A stretch of 64,000 nt of DNA from Achromobacter dolens. Its GTDB lineage: Bacteria; Pseudomonadota; Gammaproteobacteria; Burkholderiales; Burkholderiaceae_B. The notes under the pieces are model-generated. The model worked only from the letters and a program-made list of their open reading frames with translations, was not told the origin of the DNA and made no database searches. This document shows, piece by piece, positions 40,238 to 49,669 of the stretch. The position numbers and the translations under genes were made by a program. Within the stretch, counting starts at the first letter, position 1; every line of letters starts with the position of its first letter. Location: positions 1 to 64,000 of the forward strand of contig NZ_CADIJW010000030.1 in assembly GCF_902859745.1 (NCBI RefSeq). The letters are read 5' to 3'.

Positions 40238-43084
40238 ATGGATGTAGGTTTTCTCGTATTCGGCCTGGCCGGGCTGTTGACCCTGGTGTGCTTCATGCCG
40301 CCGCTGGCTGGCCGCCTCAAGCTGCCCTACTCGGTGCTGCTGGCAATCGTCGGCTGCCTGCTGGGCATCATCGTGCACGTCCATGGCTGGGCGCCGAGCT
40401 GGATCGGCGACTTCCTGGATTCGCTGGAGCGGTTCGAGATTTCCTCCGAGACCTTCCTGATGGTGTTCCTGCCGGTGCTGCTGTTCGAAACCGCGCTGTC
40501 CATGAACGTACGGCGGCTGATGGACGACATCGGCCCGATCCTGATGATGGCGATCGTCGCCGTGGTGGTGTGCACGGTGGTGGTGGGCGTGACGCTGGAC
40601 GCGATCTCGCCCTATGGCCTGGTGGTCTGCCTGCTGCTGGGGGCCATCGTGGCGACCACCGACCCGGTGGCGGTGGTGGGCATCTTCCGCGAAGTGGGCG
40701 CGCCCAAGCGCCTGACCACGCTGGTCGAAGGCGAAAGCCTGTTCAACGACGCCGCGTCGATCGCCCTGTACTCGGTGCTGCTGGCCGTGCTGGGCGGCCA
40801 TGGCGAGTTGACCGCCAGCGGCATCTTCAATGACTTCATTGTGCACTTCATCGGCGGCGGCATCGCCGGTTTCGCCATGGGGCGGCTGGCCTGTTTCCTG
40901 TTCGCCTGGCTGCGCGGCTTTCCCACGGCCGAGATCACGCTGACGCTGACGCTGGCCTACCTGTCCTTCTTCATTTCCGAGCACTACCTGAACGTGTCGG
41001 GCGTGGTCGCCACGGTGATCGCCGGCCTGGTGGTGGGGTCGACCGGCCGCACCCGCATGTCGCCGACCACCTTCGAATACCTGTCGAGCGCCTGGGAACA
41101 ATTCGGCTTCTGGGCCAACTCCCTCATCTTCCTGTTCGCGGCCATGCTGATTCCCAAGCTGATGGCGGCCGCCGACTGGCAGGAACTGGTGCTGGTGGCG
41201 GTGGTGTTCGTGGCGACGCTGGTGGCGCGGGCCATCGTGGTGTTCGGGCTGCTGCCGTTGCTGGGGCTGACCAAGCTGGGCACCAAGGTCAGCAATCCCT
41301 ACAAGGTGGTGATGCTGTGGGGCGGCCTGCGCGGCGCGGTGTCGCTGGCCCTGGCCCTGGCCGTGACCGAGCAGACCGGCGTGCCCGAGGAGGCGCGCCA
41401 GTTCATCGCCGTGGCCACCACCGGTTTCGTGCTGTTGACGCTGTTCGTCAACGGCATCAGCCTGCGGCCGCTGATCCGCATGCTGGGGCTGAACCAGTTG
41501 TCGCCGGTCGAGCGCACCATCCGCAACCAGGCGCTGGCGGTGGCGCTGGAGGACCTGCAGGGCAAGACCGAAGAAGTGGCCAAGACCGAGCACATCGGCA
41601 GCGAGGTGCGCGACCGTATCCGCGCGGTGTTCGACGCCAGCCTGACCAGCGTGCACGATGGCCAGGTCAGCCAGATGAGCGACGAGCAGCGGGTGGCCGT
41701 CGGGCTGGCGATCGTGGCGCAGCGCGAGGAGGAAATGTTCTTCGACATCCTCAAGGCGCAGATCGTCGACTGGCGCATGGCGGAAACGCTGCTGGCGCGG
41801 GCCGAACGGCTGGAGGACGCGATCCGCATGGGCGGGGTGCCGGGCTTCGAGCGCGCCATCATTGCCGACGTGCGCTATTCCACCGGCTTCCGGCTGGCCT
41901 TGCGGCTGCACTACCTGTTCGGTTTCCAGGGCTGGCTGGCGCGCGAACTGGGCCAGCGTTTCGCCAACCTGATGAGCAAGCGATCGGTGGCCCAGCGCCT
42001 GATCGTGTTCGCGCGCGAGCAGATCACGCCGCTGCTGGGCGAAACCGCCACGCAGCGCATCGTGTCGCTGCACCAGCGCCGCCTGGACCTGATCGAAAAC
42101 GCGATGCAGGCGCTGAACCTGCAATATCCGTCGTACGCGCAGTGGCTGCAGGAGAGCTACCTCGGCCGGGTGGCGCGCGAGCTGGAACGGATCCGCTATC
42201 GCGACATGCTGGAGCAGTTCCTGATCAGCGGCGAGGTCTACGCCGACCTGATGGCGCAGTTGAAGAGCCGCTGGGCGCACATCGACACGCATCCGCCGCT
42301 GGACATCGAAATGAGCGCGGCCGACCTGATCAAGCGCGTGCCGCTGTTCGAGGGGCTGTCGGCCGATTCGTTGCGCGCCATCAGCAAGCTGCTCAAGCCG
42401 CGCCTGTCGTTGCCCGACCAGCGCGTGCTGACCAAGGGGCGGCATGGCGAAGAGATGTGCTTCGTGGCGTCGGGCGCGGTGGCGGTGCACCTGCCGGACA
42501 ACACCATGATCGAACTGGGCAGCGGCGAGTTCTTCGGCGAACTCGGCCTGCTGGGCGAACAGCAGATCGCGCCCGAGGTGACCTCGCTGGGCTACAGCAA
42601 GCTGCTGATGCTGTCGTCGCGCGATTTCCACGCCCTGCTTGCCCGCGACGAAAACCTGCGCGAACGCATCCAGGTGGTGGCCAAGCAGCGCCTGCGGGCG
42701 ATCGAGGTCTGGAAGCAGTTCTCGCAGGCCAACGCGACGCCCGCGCCCGCTCCCGCGCCGGCGTCGGCGCCTTCGCCCTCACAGGCGGCGGAAGCGGCCG
42801 AGGCCGCGGGGGTGCAGAGCGGCCTCGATACGCGGGCGGTGCAGGCGTTGAGGGCGGCCGAGCCGGGCGCAGCGGTGGCGCTGCCGGCAGTGGGAAGCGG
42901 GTCGGAGCCGCAGCAACAACGTCCGCGGCAGGTCGAGACACGGCCTGTCGAGGCGCATCCCGCGCAGCCGCTACAGGTCGAGACGCACGCCGCGCCGTTG
43001 CAACAAGTGGAGACGCGCCAGGCCGACGCGCACAAGGCCGATGCGCGCGAGACGGATGCGGCGCCGGGAGGCGCCAGCGCCTGA
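40238..43084 (+). CDS. CPA1 Na+/H+ antiporter with C-terminal CNBD-like domain and disordered tail
   Basis: A 948-residue protein. Residues 1-410 form a CPA1 antiporter with TTDPVAVV (D142) and the ion-site GESLFNDAAS (N170-D171). About 410-700 is a helical cytosolic linker. About 700-820 is a cyclic-nucleotide-binding fold (VPLFEGLSADSL to ARDENLRERIQVV) with GEFFGELGLL. The arginine that grips the cyclic phosphate in CRP is replaced (APEVTS), so nucleotide binding is doubtful. From 821 the tail is Ala/Pro/Gln-rich with repeated QVET units. The layout recalls plant SOS1 exchangers. Confidence 0.88.
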   Translation: MDVGFLVFGLAGLLTLVCFMPPLAGRLKLPYSVLLAIVGCLLGIIVHVHGWAPSWIGDFLDSLERFEISSETFLMVFLPVLLFETALSMNVRRLMDDIGPILMMAIVAVVVCTVVVGVTLDAISPYGLVVCLLLGAIVATTDPVAVVGIFREVGAPKRLTTLVEGESLFNDAASIALYSVLLAVLGGHGELTASGIFNDFIVHFIGGGIAGFAMGRLACFLFAWLRGFPTAEITLTLTLAYLSFFISEHYLNVSGVVATVIAGLVVGSTGRTRMSPTTFEYLSSAWEQFGFWANSLIFLFAAMLIPKLMAAADWQELVLVAVVFVATLVARAIVVFGLLPLLGLTKLGTKVSNPYKVVMLWGGLRGAVSLALALAVTEQTGVPEEARQFIAVATTGFVLLTLFVNGISLRPLIRMLGLNQLSPVERTIRNQALAVALEDLQGKTEEVAKTEHIGSEVRDRIRAVFDASLTSVHDGQVSQMSDEQRVAVGLAIVAQREEEMFFDILKAQIVDWRMAETLLARAERLEDAIRMGGVPGFERAIIADVRYSTGFRLALRLHYLFGFQGWLARELGQRFANLMSKRSVAQRLIVFAREQITPLLGETATQRIVSLHQRRLDLIENAMQALNLQYPSYAQWLQESYLGRVARELERIRYRDMLEQFLISGEVYADLMAQLKSRWAHIDTHPPLDIEMSAADLIKRVPLFEGLSADSLRAISKLLKPRLSLPDQRVLTKGRHGEEMCFVASGAVAVHLPDNTMIELGSGEFFGELGLLGEQQIAPEVTSLGYSKLLMLSSRDFHALLARDENLRERIQVVAKQRLRAIEVWKQFSQANATPAPAPAPASAPSPSQAAEAAEAAGVQSGLDTRAVQALRAAEPGAAVALPAVGSGSEPQQQRPRQVETRPVEAHPAQPLQVETHAAPLQQVETRQADAHKADARETDAAPGGASA

Positions 43085-43183
43085 TGCGGGCAGGTGCGCG
43101 CCGGCAGGCCGGCGCGGTCGTGCCGCGCGCTGTCTGAGCCCCGCGCCGCTGGGCGCATCGGCCCGCCGCGCGGGAGCGCCGGT

Positions 43184-43990
43184 TCAGATTTCGCCGGCCG
43201 CCCGGCGCTGCATGATGTCTTCGATGATCACCAGCGCCGCTTCGAGCGTGAACTCTCCGTCGGCCACGCGCCGCACCACGGTGTCGACGTCGGCGGCCGC
43301 GATTTCCATCACTTCGCCATCGCGGTTGGCGGGCCGCGCGTCCGCCGCCAGCACGCAGGTGCTGGTCAGCACGTCCTCGACCTGGTAGCCCTCGGGCAGG
43401 CGGCGGTGGATGCGCAGGATGGTGCGCAGCGGCGAGCGCTGCGCCAGGTCCGGCGCGTCCAGGCCGGCTTCCTCGCCGCATTCGCGCACCAGTGCAACGT
43501 CCAGGTCTTCGCCGCGGCCGGCCAGGCCGCCCACCAGGGTGTCCCACATGCCGGGGTCGGTGGATTTGCTGAGCGCGCGCCGGGCGATCCAGATGCGGCC
43601 ATCGGGCGTCCAGGCGTTCAGGTGGACGGCCTTGGTCAACAGGCCCAGCGGCCGCATCGCCGCGCGTTCGATGACGCCGAGCGCGGTGTCGCCATCCAGC
43701 ACGTCGAGTAATTCATCGCGCCAACCGCGCAGGCAGTTGGCTTGGCGCAACAGTTGCGCGACCTGTTCGAGCGCCGCGTCGAGGGCCGGGCCGGGCGACA
43801 GCCTCGCGCCGATGTGCAAGGCGTCGGCATCGGACTCGATATGGGCGGCGCCCCGCAAGGCATCGCAGGCGGCATGCGTGGCCCAGCCGCAGCGGCGCCC
43901 CGCTATATAGAGCGCGTGCGCGCCAACCGGGGCAGGCTCCTGGGCCCGTGCGCTCAGGGCGGCATACAGATCGGACAACTGTTTGGGCAT
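43184..43990 (-). CDS. NUDIX hydrolase with DUF4743-like N-terminal domain
   Basis: A 268-residue protein. The Nudix box is at 155-177 (G-L-A-G-R-G-E then RE-C-G-EE-A-G-L) with all metal-binding glutamates. The N-terminal 115 residues match the DUF4743 region that precedes Nudix domains in thiamine-pyrophosphokinase-related fungal and bacterial proteins; this is recognition by pattern only. Substrate is unknown, probably a nucleoside diphosphate derivative. It converges with the antiporter gene, and its start faces the coxB promoter region. Confidence 0.88.
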   Translation of the reverse strand: MPKQLSDLYAALSARAQEPAPVGAHALYIAGRRCGWATHAACDALRGAAHIESDADALHIGARLSPGPALDAALEQVAQLLRQANCLRGWRDELLDVLDGDTALGVIERAAMRPLGLLTKAVHLNAWTPDGRIWIARRALSKSTDPGMWDTLVGGLAGRGEDLDVALVRECGEEAGLDAPDLAQRSPLRTILRIHRRLPEGYQVEDVLTSTCVLAADARPANRDGEVMEIAAADVDTVVRRVADGEFTLEAALVIIEDIMQRRAAGEI

Positions 43991-44102
43991 CGTGAGGCGG
44001 TGTTAATAAGACTGTCCGCGATTTTATGCCACCCCTGTTTACCCTGGGTCGTGAACGAACGCGCGCAGATGGGGGCGGGCGGTATGAATTCAAGAGCACA
44101 AA

Positions 44103-44131
44103 CTTACATCCATTTGCGCGTCCGCTATAAT
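44103..44131 (+). promoter_or_regulatory. Sigma-70 promoter of the cytochrome oxidase genes
   Basis: CTTACA (44103-44108), a 17-base spacer and a perfect TATAAT (44126-44131). Transcription would start near 44138 and leave a leader of about 145 bases before ctaC, with a G-rich then C-rich stretch able to form a hairpin. No coding region is seen in 43991-44284. Confidence 0.65.
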
Positions 44132-44284
44132 CCGCCAGTTTCTTTGTGATTTCGAGTGGGAACGCGGGGGCCGCTCTATCTCCCCCTGCCTAACCCTGCC
44201 ATCTAATAATTGCGCGTAGTCCTGTTGCAGTGACATCCGTGCCAACAGGCGACAAGGGCCCTCGCGCCGTGTTTCGAGGTAAGC

Positions 44285-45442
44285 ATGAAGAAGTGGAGAG
44301 GGATACTGGGCGCTTGTGCGCTGCTGATTGGCAGCGCGGCCATTGCCCAGGTGCAAGACATGCCCGGCGGCCCGAAGGTCAATCAGCTGAACCTGCATGA
44401 GGGCGTTACGCAGATCACGCGTGATGTCATGTGGTTGCACTGGCTACTGCTCACGATCTGTATTGTGATTTTCGTGGGCGTCTTCGGAGTGATGTTCTAC
44501 TCCATCTGGGCGCACCGGAAATCCCGCGGACACAAGGCCGCGACCTTCCACGAACACCTCGGCGTGGAAGTGGCCTGGACGGTCATCCCCTTCATCATCG
44601 TCATCGCCATGGCGCTGCCGGCCACCAAGACGGTCGTCGCCATGAAAGACACTTCCAGCGCCGACCTGACCATCAAGGTCACCGGCTACCAGTGGAAGTG
44701 GGGCTACGAATACCTCGACGGCCCCGCCGCTGGCGTCAAGTTCCTCGCCACCCTGTCCACGCCGCGCGCCCAGATCGAAGGCCGCGAGCCCAAGGGCCAG
44801 TTCTACCTGATGGAAACGGACAACCACATGGTGGTGCCCGTGGACAAGAAGGTGCGCGTCGTCCTGACCGCCGCCGACGTCATCCACTCCTGGATGATCC
44901 CGGACTTCGGCGTCAAGCAGGACGCGATCCCCGGTTTCCTGCGCGACGCCTGGTTCCGCGCCGAAAAGCCCGGTATCTACCGTGGCCAGTGCGCCGAACT
45001 GTGCGGCAAGGACCACGCCTTCATGCCCATCGTCGTGGAAGTCCTGGCGCAAGCGGACTACGATAAGTGGGTTGAGGACCAAAAGAAGAAGATGGCGGCA
45101 AACGCCGACGATCCCAATAAAGAGTGGACGGAAGCCGAACTGGTTGCCCGTGGCGAGAAGGTCTTCGCCGCCAATTGCGTGGCCTGTCACCAGGCCAACG
45201 GCAAGGGCATCCCGGGCAGCTTCCCCGCCCTCGATGGAGACAAGGTTGTGCTGGGCCCCAAAGCCGCCCAGATCAACACCGTGCTGAAGGGCAAGCCCGG
45301 CACCGCCATGGCGGCGTTCGGTCCCCAGCTCAATGATGTCGAGATCGCCGCGGTCATCAGCTATACGCGCCATGCCTGGAGCAACGCCGGCAAGGGGCAG
45401 GACCCGACAGTGATGCCGAAGGACGTGGCGGCCGCGCGTTGA
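44285..45442 (+). CDS. ctaC: Cytochrome c oxidase subunit II with fused cytochrome c domain
   Basis: Subunit II receives electrons at its CuA centre. The 385-residue protein has a signal peptide (cleavage near AAIA/QVQD) and two transmembrane helices (about 50-72 and 96-113). The CuA ligands are H201, C236, C240, H244 and M247. The C-terminal extension is a c-type cytochrome with C298-x-x-C301-H302, making this a caa3-type oxidase. Gene order ctaC-ctaD follows. The role is terminal electron transfer to oxygen in the inner membrane. Confidence 0.96.
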   Translation: MKKWRGILGACALLIGSAAIAQVQDMPGGPKVNQLNLHEGVTQITRDVMWLHWLLLTICIVIFVGVFGVMFYSIWAHRKSRGHKAATFHEHLGVEVAWTVIPFIIVIAMALPATKTVVAMKDTSSADLTIKVTGYQWKWGYEYLDGPAAGVKFLATLSTPRAQIEGREPKGQFYLMETDNHMVVPVDKKVRVVLTAADVIHSWMIPDFGVKQDAIPGFLRDAWFRAEKPGIYRGQCAELCGKDHAFMPIVVEVLAQADYDKWVEDQKKKMAANADDPNKEWTEAELVARGEKVFAANCVACHQANGKGIPGSFPALDGDKVVLGPKAAQINTVLKGKPGTAMAAFGPQLNDVEIAAVISYTRHAWSNAGKGQDPTVMPKDVAAAR

Positions 45443-45493
45443 TCGCGCCCGCTTCCCAACGCAGAGCTGGTTCCGTTTAGTCAGAGATACCCT

Positions 45494-45518
45494 GCCGGTT
45501 CCGTGGAACGGAGCCGGC
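45494..45518 (+). other. Stem-loop between ctaC and ctaD
   Basis: GCCGGTTCCG / CGGAGCCGGC form a 10-bp stem with one G-U pair and a 5-base loop, 22 bases before ctaD. No T-run follows, so it is more likely a processing or mRNA-stability element than a terminator. Confidence 0.4.
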
Positions 45519-45540
45519 ACTCAGCAGGAAGGAGTCCATC

Positions 45541-47148
45541 ATGAGCAGCGTCACTGTAGACCACGTGTCGCCGGGCCACGGCCACGGTCACGATGACCAC
45601 CACCACGCCACCCCCACCGGCTGGCGCCGCTGGCTTTTCGCCACCAACCACAAAGACATCGGGACGATGTATCTCATCTTCTCGTTCGTCATGCTGCTCG
45701 AAGGCGGCACGCTGGCGCTGCTGCTGCGTACCGAGCTGTTCGAGCCGGGCCTGCAGTTCTTCCGCCCCGAACTGTTCAACCAGTTCACCACCATGCACGG
45801 CCTGATCATGGTGTTCGGCGCCATCATGCCGGCGTTCGTGGGCTTCGCGAACTGGATGATCCCGATGCAGATCGGCGCGTCCGACATGGCGTTCGCCCGC
45901 ATGAACAACTTCAGCTTCTGGCTGCTGCCGGTGGCCGCGATCATGCTGACGGCCTCGTTCTTCGTGCCGGGCGGCGCCACCGCCGCCGGCTGGACGCTGT
46001 ACGCGCCGCTGTCGCTGCAGATGGGCCCGGGCATGGACCTGGCCATCTTCGCCATGCACATCATGGGCGCGTCCTCCATCATGGGCGCCATCAACATCAT
46101 CGTGACCGTGCTGAACATGCGCGCGCCGGGCATGACGCTGATGAAGATGCCGCTGTTCTGCTGGACCTGGCTGATCACCGCGTTCCTGCTGCTGGCCGTG
46201 ATGCCGGTGCTGGCCGCCGCCATCACCATGGTGCTGACCGACCGCCACTTCGGCACCGGCTTCTTCAACGCCGCCGCCGGCGGCGACCCGGTGCTGTACC
46301 AGCACGTGTTCTGGTTCTTCGGGCATCCCGAGGTCTACATCATGATCCTGCCGGCGTTCGGTATCGTGTCGGCCATCGTGCCCGCGTTCGCCCGCAAGAA
46401 GCTGTTCGGCTACGCCTCGATGGTGTATGCCACCGCCTCGATCGCCGTGCTGTCGTTCATCGTGTGGGCCCACCACATGTTCACGACGGGCATGCCGGTG
46501 ACCGGCCAGCTCTACTTCATGTACGCCACCATGCTCATCTCCATCCCGACCGGGGTGAAGGTGTTCAACTGGGTCGCCACCATGTGGCGCGGCTCGATGA
46601 CGTTCGAGACGCCGATGCTGTTCTCGATCGGCTTCATCTTCGTGTTCACCATGGGCGGCTTCACCGGCCTGATCCTCTCGGTGGCGCCGATCGACATCCA
46701 GGTGCACGACACGTATTACGTGGTGGCCCACTTCCACTATGTGCTGGTGGCCGGCTCGCTGTTCGCGCTGTTCGCCGGCACCTACTACTGGCTGCCCAAG
46801 TGGACCGGCCGCATGTACAGCGAAAAGCTGGGCAAGCTGCACTTCTGGTCGACGCTGATCTCGTTCAACGTGACCTTCTTTCCGATGCACTTCCTGGGCC
46901 TGGCCGGCATGCCGCGCCGTTACGCCGACTACGCCGCGCAGTTCACGACGTTCCACCAGATCGCCACCATCGGCGCGTTCTGGTTCGGCCTGTCGCAACT
47001 GATCTTCCTGTGGGCGGTGCTGCGCTGCTACATGGGCAAGGGCGAGAAGGCCACCGCCAAGCCGTGGGAAGGCGCCGAAGGCCTGGAATGGACGGTGCCG
47101 TCGCCCGCGCCGTTCCACACCTTCGAGACGCCGCCCGAAGTCAAGTGA
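45541..47148 (+). CDS. ctaD: Cytochrome c oxidase subunit I
   Basis: The catalytic subunit of the aa3-type oxidase, 535 residues with 12 transmembrane helices. Heme a and a3/CuB ligands are visible: H in [23 protein letters not shown] with the cross-linked His-Tyr pair, the paired WAHHMF histidines, and HFHYVL near the end. The N-terminus carries a His/Gly-rich stretch (about 12-22). A good Shine-Dalgarno (GGAAGGAG) precedes the ATG. It ends four codons after PPPEVK-like TPPEVK. Confidence 0.97.
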   Translation: MSSVTVDHVSPGHGHGHDDHHHATPTGWRRWLFATNHKDIGTMYLIFSFVMLLEGGTLALLLRTELFEPGLQFFRPELFNQFTTMHGLIMVFGAIMPAFVGFANWMIPMQIGASDMAFARMNNFSFWLLPVAAIMLTASFFVPGGATAAGWTLYAPLSLQMGPGMDLAIFAMHIMGASSIMGAINIIVTVLNMRAPGMTLMKMPLFCWTWLITAFLLLAVMPVLAAAITMVLTDRHFGTGFFNAAAGGDPVLYQHVFWFFGHPEVYIMILPAFGIVSAIVPAFARKKLFGYASMVYATASIAVLSFIVWAHHMFTTGMPVTGQLYFMYATMLISIPTGVKVFNWVATMWRGSMTFETPMLFSIGFIFVFTMGGFTGLILSVAPIDIQVHDTYYVVAHFHYVLVAGSLFALFAGTYYWLPKWTGRMYSEKLGKLHFWSTLISFNVTFFPMHFLGLAGMPRRYADYAAQFTTFHQIATIGAFWFGLSQLIFLWAVLRCYMGKGEKATAKPWEGAEGLEWTVPSPAPFHTFETPPEVK

Positions 47149-47177
47149 GCGCCGATCCGAAACCCGCAACAGGCAGC

Positions 47178-47312
47178 ATGGCCATGACCCCCGAGCAGCG
47201 CCGACGCAACAAGATCGCAGGACTGGTTCTGCTGGTATTCGTCATCGCCGTGTTCGCCTGGACCGTGTTCCGCGGTTCGGCGCTGCTGGCGGGCAAAGCC
47301 ATCGGCGGCTAG
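47178..47312 (+). CDS. Cytochrome oxidase small assembly protein
   Basis: A 44-residue single-helix membrane protein: a basic TPEQRRRNKIAG start, then a hydrophobic segment (about residues 15-32) and a short Gly/Ala tail. Proteins of this shape follow ctaD in many Burkholderiales and are called cytochrome oxidase small assembly proteins. The start is uncertain: a GTG at 47145 overlaps the ctaD stop and an ATG exists at 47184. It is followed 6 bases later by the DUF2970 gene. Confidence 0.75.
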   Translation: MAMTPEQRRRNKIAGLVLLVFVIAVFAWTVFRGSALLAGKAIGG

Positions 47313-47318
47313 CGAACC

Positions 47319-47543
47319 ATGAGCGACGACCTGCGTGAATCCGCCCAGCGCAAGCTGAGTTTTCTTCAGACGATGAAGGCGGTGGCGTGGGGGTTTTTCG
47401 GCGTCCGCAAGGGCGCGGGCTACCGCGAGGACAGCGCCAGGCTCAATCCCGTGCACGTGATCGTGGCGGGACTGTTGGCGGCGGCGATCTTCGTGACCGT
47501 GCTGGTGTTAATTGTGCGTTGGGCGGTTTCCAGCCTGACTTGA
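47319..47543 (+). CDS. DUF2970 small membrane protein
   Basis: A 74-residue protein with one C-terminal hydrophobic helix (about 46-69). The N-terminal block SFLQTMKAVAWGFFGVRKGAGYRED is the DUF2970 signature found within cytochrome oxidase loci of Betaproteobacteria. Its function is unknown; position between ctaD and ctaE suggests an assembly or stability role. It is usually preceded by ctaG (Cox11-type copper chaperone) in relatives as I recall, but that gene is absent here. Confidence 0.85.
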   Translation: MSDDLRESAQRKLSFLQTMKAVAWGFFGVRKGAGYREDSARLNPVHVIVAGLLAAAIFVTVLVLIVRWAVSSLT

Positions 47544-47581
47544 ATCACTTAATTCTATAAATCAGTACCAGGGAGAAAGCC

Positions 47582-48457
47582 ATGAGTGCAAGCCACTCGG
47601 TTCAAGGTAAAGAGGCACCCTATTACTACGTGCCCGCCGATTCGGGTCATCCCGTGCGCACGGCGGTGGCGCTGCTGCTCATGGGCCTGGGCGCCGCCGG
47701 CTGGATCAACGGCGTGAGCTGGGCCAAGTGGTCGGTGCTGGTCGGCTTCATCGCGCTGATCGTGGTGCTGTACTACTGGTTCGGCGACGCCATCCAGGAA
47801 TCCGAGGCCGGCATGAACAGCAAGCGCATCGACGGGTCGTACCGTTGGGGCATGAGCTGGTTCATCTTCTCGGAAGTGATGTTCTTCGCGGCGTTCTTCG
47901 GCGCCCTGTGGTACGTGCGCACCATCACCACGCCGTGGCTGGGCGACATGGACCACCGCCTGATGCTGTGGCCCGACTTCCAGGCGGTGTGGCCCAACTT
48001 CGGTCCGGCCGGCGTGGTCGAGCACTTCCAGACCGTGGGCCCCTTCTGGCTGCCGACGATCAACACCGCGCTGCTGCTGAGCTCGGGCGTGACGCTGACC
48101 ATCGCCCACCACGCGCTGCGCGAGAACCATCGCGGCAAGACCATGTTCTGGCTGGCCGCCACGGTCATCCTGGGTTTCATCTTCGTGGCCTGCCAGGCCG
48201 CCGAATACCACCATGCGTACACCGAGCTGAACCTGAAGTTCAATTCGGGCGCCTACGGTTCGCTGTTCTATATGCTGACGGGCTTTCACGGCTTCCACGT
48301 GATCCTGGGCGCCACGATGCTGACGGTCATCCTGATCCGCCTGATGCGCGGCCATTTCCGGCCCGATCACCACTTCGGCTTCGAAGGCGCCGCCTGGTAC
48401 TGGCACTTCGTGGACGTGGTGTGGCTGGGCCTGTACCTGTTCGTCTACTGGTTCTGA
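47582..48457 (+). CDS. ctaE: Cytochrome c oxidase subunit III
   Basis: A 291-residue subunit III with seven transmembrane helices. Typical blocks are SWFIFSEVMFFAAFFGALWY, TLTIAHHALRENHRG, GYGSLFYMLTGFHGFHV-like AYGSLFYMLTGFHGFHVI and the C-terminal WYWHFVDVVWLGLYLFVYW. The subunit stabilises the oxidase and supports proton uptake. It starts 38 bases after the DUF2970 gene. A GC-rich hairpin without T-run (48464-48482) follows the stop. Confidence 0.96.
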   Translation: MSASHSVQGKEAPYYYVPADSGHPVRTAVALLLMGLGAAGWINGVSWAKWSVLVGFIALIVVLYYWFGDAIQESEAGMNSKRIDGSYRWGMSWFIFSEVMFFAAFFGALWYVRTITTPWLGDMDHRLMLWPDFQAVWPNFGPAGVVEHFQTVGPFWLPTINTALLLSSGVTLTIAHHALRENHRGKTMFWLAATVILGFIFVACQAAEYHHAYTELNLKFNSGAYGSLFYMLTGFHGFHVILGATMLTVILIRLMRGHFRPDHHFGFEGAAWYWHFVDVVWLGLYLFVYWF

Positions 48458-48610
48458 GGCGCGGGCCCGGCGCTGCCGGGCCGGCGGCTGGACGGGGCGA
48501 GGCTGGCGGGCCGCCGGGAAACCGGCGCCGCCGGCCTCGCCCTTCGCTCGATGGCGGTCCGTGTTCCAATAGGCGGCTGGACGCGCGCCGGGAACCGGCG
48601 GCCAGCGGGG

Positions 48611-48811
48611 CTATCTAAGCCCGGTGCTTTCGATCCAGCCCATGTGGTGGGCGAACAGCACGAACAGGAACAGCGCCACCGACAGGCCGATGCGCACCGT
48701 CAGCGCGTTGACCGTGCGGTTGGTGCTGCCTTTGTCCCGCATCAGGTAGACCAGGGCGGATGCCAGACTGGCCAGGATACCGATGAAGGCCAGTACGACG
48801 AAAACGCGCAT
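48611..48811 (-). CDS. Twin-transmembrane protein (DUF2909)
   Basis: A 66-residue protein with two hydrophobic helices (about 3-22 and 42-60) joined by a short basic loop YLMRDKGSTNRTVNALTVRI. This is the DUF2909 twin-transmembrane family found beside SURF1 in Betaproteobacteria. It is on the opposite strand to the oxidase genes, sharing a 36-base divergent gap with SURF1. Function unknown. Confidence 0.85.
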   Translation of the reverse strand: MRVFVVLAFIGILASLASALVYLMRDKGSTNRTVNALTVRIGLSVALFLFVLFAHHMGWIESTGLR

Positions 48812-48847
48812 GATGGTCTCCGGACAAAATCGATTGATTCAATACAG

Positions 48848-49645
48848 ATGGCCCGACCGCATTCAACCCGCTACACGGTAGCCGCTTTGCTCCTGCTGGG
48901 GATCGCCGTGGTGATCCTGGCCTCGCTGGGCCAATGGCAACTGCGGCGGGCCGACGAGCGACGCGACATTCTGGCGGCTATCGAGGCCGGCCGCAAGCAA
49001 GCGCCGCTGGTGCTGGCGCCGTCGACCGCGCCGGCCGACCTGAAGCCGTGGCGCGTGGCGCAGGCCAGCGGCACCTGGCTGCCTGAATTCAGTGTACTGC
49101 TGGACAACCGCAACCACGATGGCAAGCCGGGCTACTGGCTGGCCACGCCGCTGCTGCTGGATGCGGAAAAGCGCACGGCGGTGCTGGTGCTGCGCGGCTG
49201 GCTGCCGCGGGTGATCCAGGGCCAGGGCGCCCCGGTGCTGCCCGTCGCGCCTGAAGGCGTACAGACCATCAAGGGCGAGCTGTCGCCGCGCGTGCCGCGC
49301 ATGTTCGAGCTGTGGTCGCTGGGCGGCCAGGACGCCTCCAGCCTGCCTGCCACGCTGCCGGCCGCCGGTGGCGTCGTGCCGCAGGTGCAGAACCTGCCGC
49401 TGGAGGCCTACGCAAAGGCCACCGGACTGACCCTGCTGCCCACGGTGGTGAGCCAGTTCGGCCTGGGCGAGGACGACGGGCTGGTGCACGACTGGCCGCA
49501 GCCGTCGGTGAATTTCCAGCAGAACACGGTGTACGCCGTCGAGTGGTTTTCCTTCGCCTTGTTTGCCGCCATCGCCTGGCTGGTGGTGCTGGGGGGCGCC
49601 ATCAAGCGCATGCGCCAGCGCGCGGCCGACGATCCGGCGGCCTGA
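48848..49645 (+). CDS. SURF1-family cytochrome oxidase assembly protein
   Basis: SURF1 proteins help insert heme a into subunit I. The 265-residue protein has the family topology: an N-terminal helix (about 9-27) ending in LASLGQWQLRRADER, a periplasmic domain with LLDNRNHDGKPGYWLATPL and VLRGWLP, and a C-terminal helix. The late VNFQQNTVYAVEWFSFALF motif is highly diagnostic. Start ATG at 48848 lies in the gap to the divergent DUF2909 gene. Confidence 0.92.
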   Translation: MARPHSTRYTVAALLLLGIAVVILASLGQWQLRRADERRDILAAIEAGRKQAPLVLAPSTAPADLKPWRVAQASGTWLPEFSVLLDNRNHDGKPGYWLATPLLLDAEKRTAVLVLRGWLPRVIQGQGAPVLPVAPEGVQTIKGELSPRVPRMFELWSLGGQDASSLPATLPAAGGVVPQVQNLPLEAYAKATGLTLLPTVVSQFGLGEDDGLVHDWPQPSVNFQQNTVYAVEWFSFALFAAIAWLVVLGGAIKRMRQRAADDPAA

Positions 49646-49669
49646 CCGCCTCTCCCGACAATAGAATCC

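Noticed and set aside
40232-42631. 799-codon open frame antisense to the antiporter
   Set aside because: Composition is His/Gln/Arg-rich with no domain; it mirrors codon bias of the antiporter gene.
43098-43115. Terminator between the antiporter and NUDIX genes
   Set aside because: The GCGCCGGC/GCCGGCGC stem has no T-run on either strand.
48464-48482. Terminator after ctaE
   Set aside because: The 8-bp GGCCCGGC/GCCGGGCC stem is perfect, but no T-run follows.
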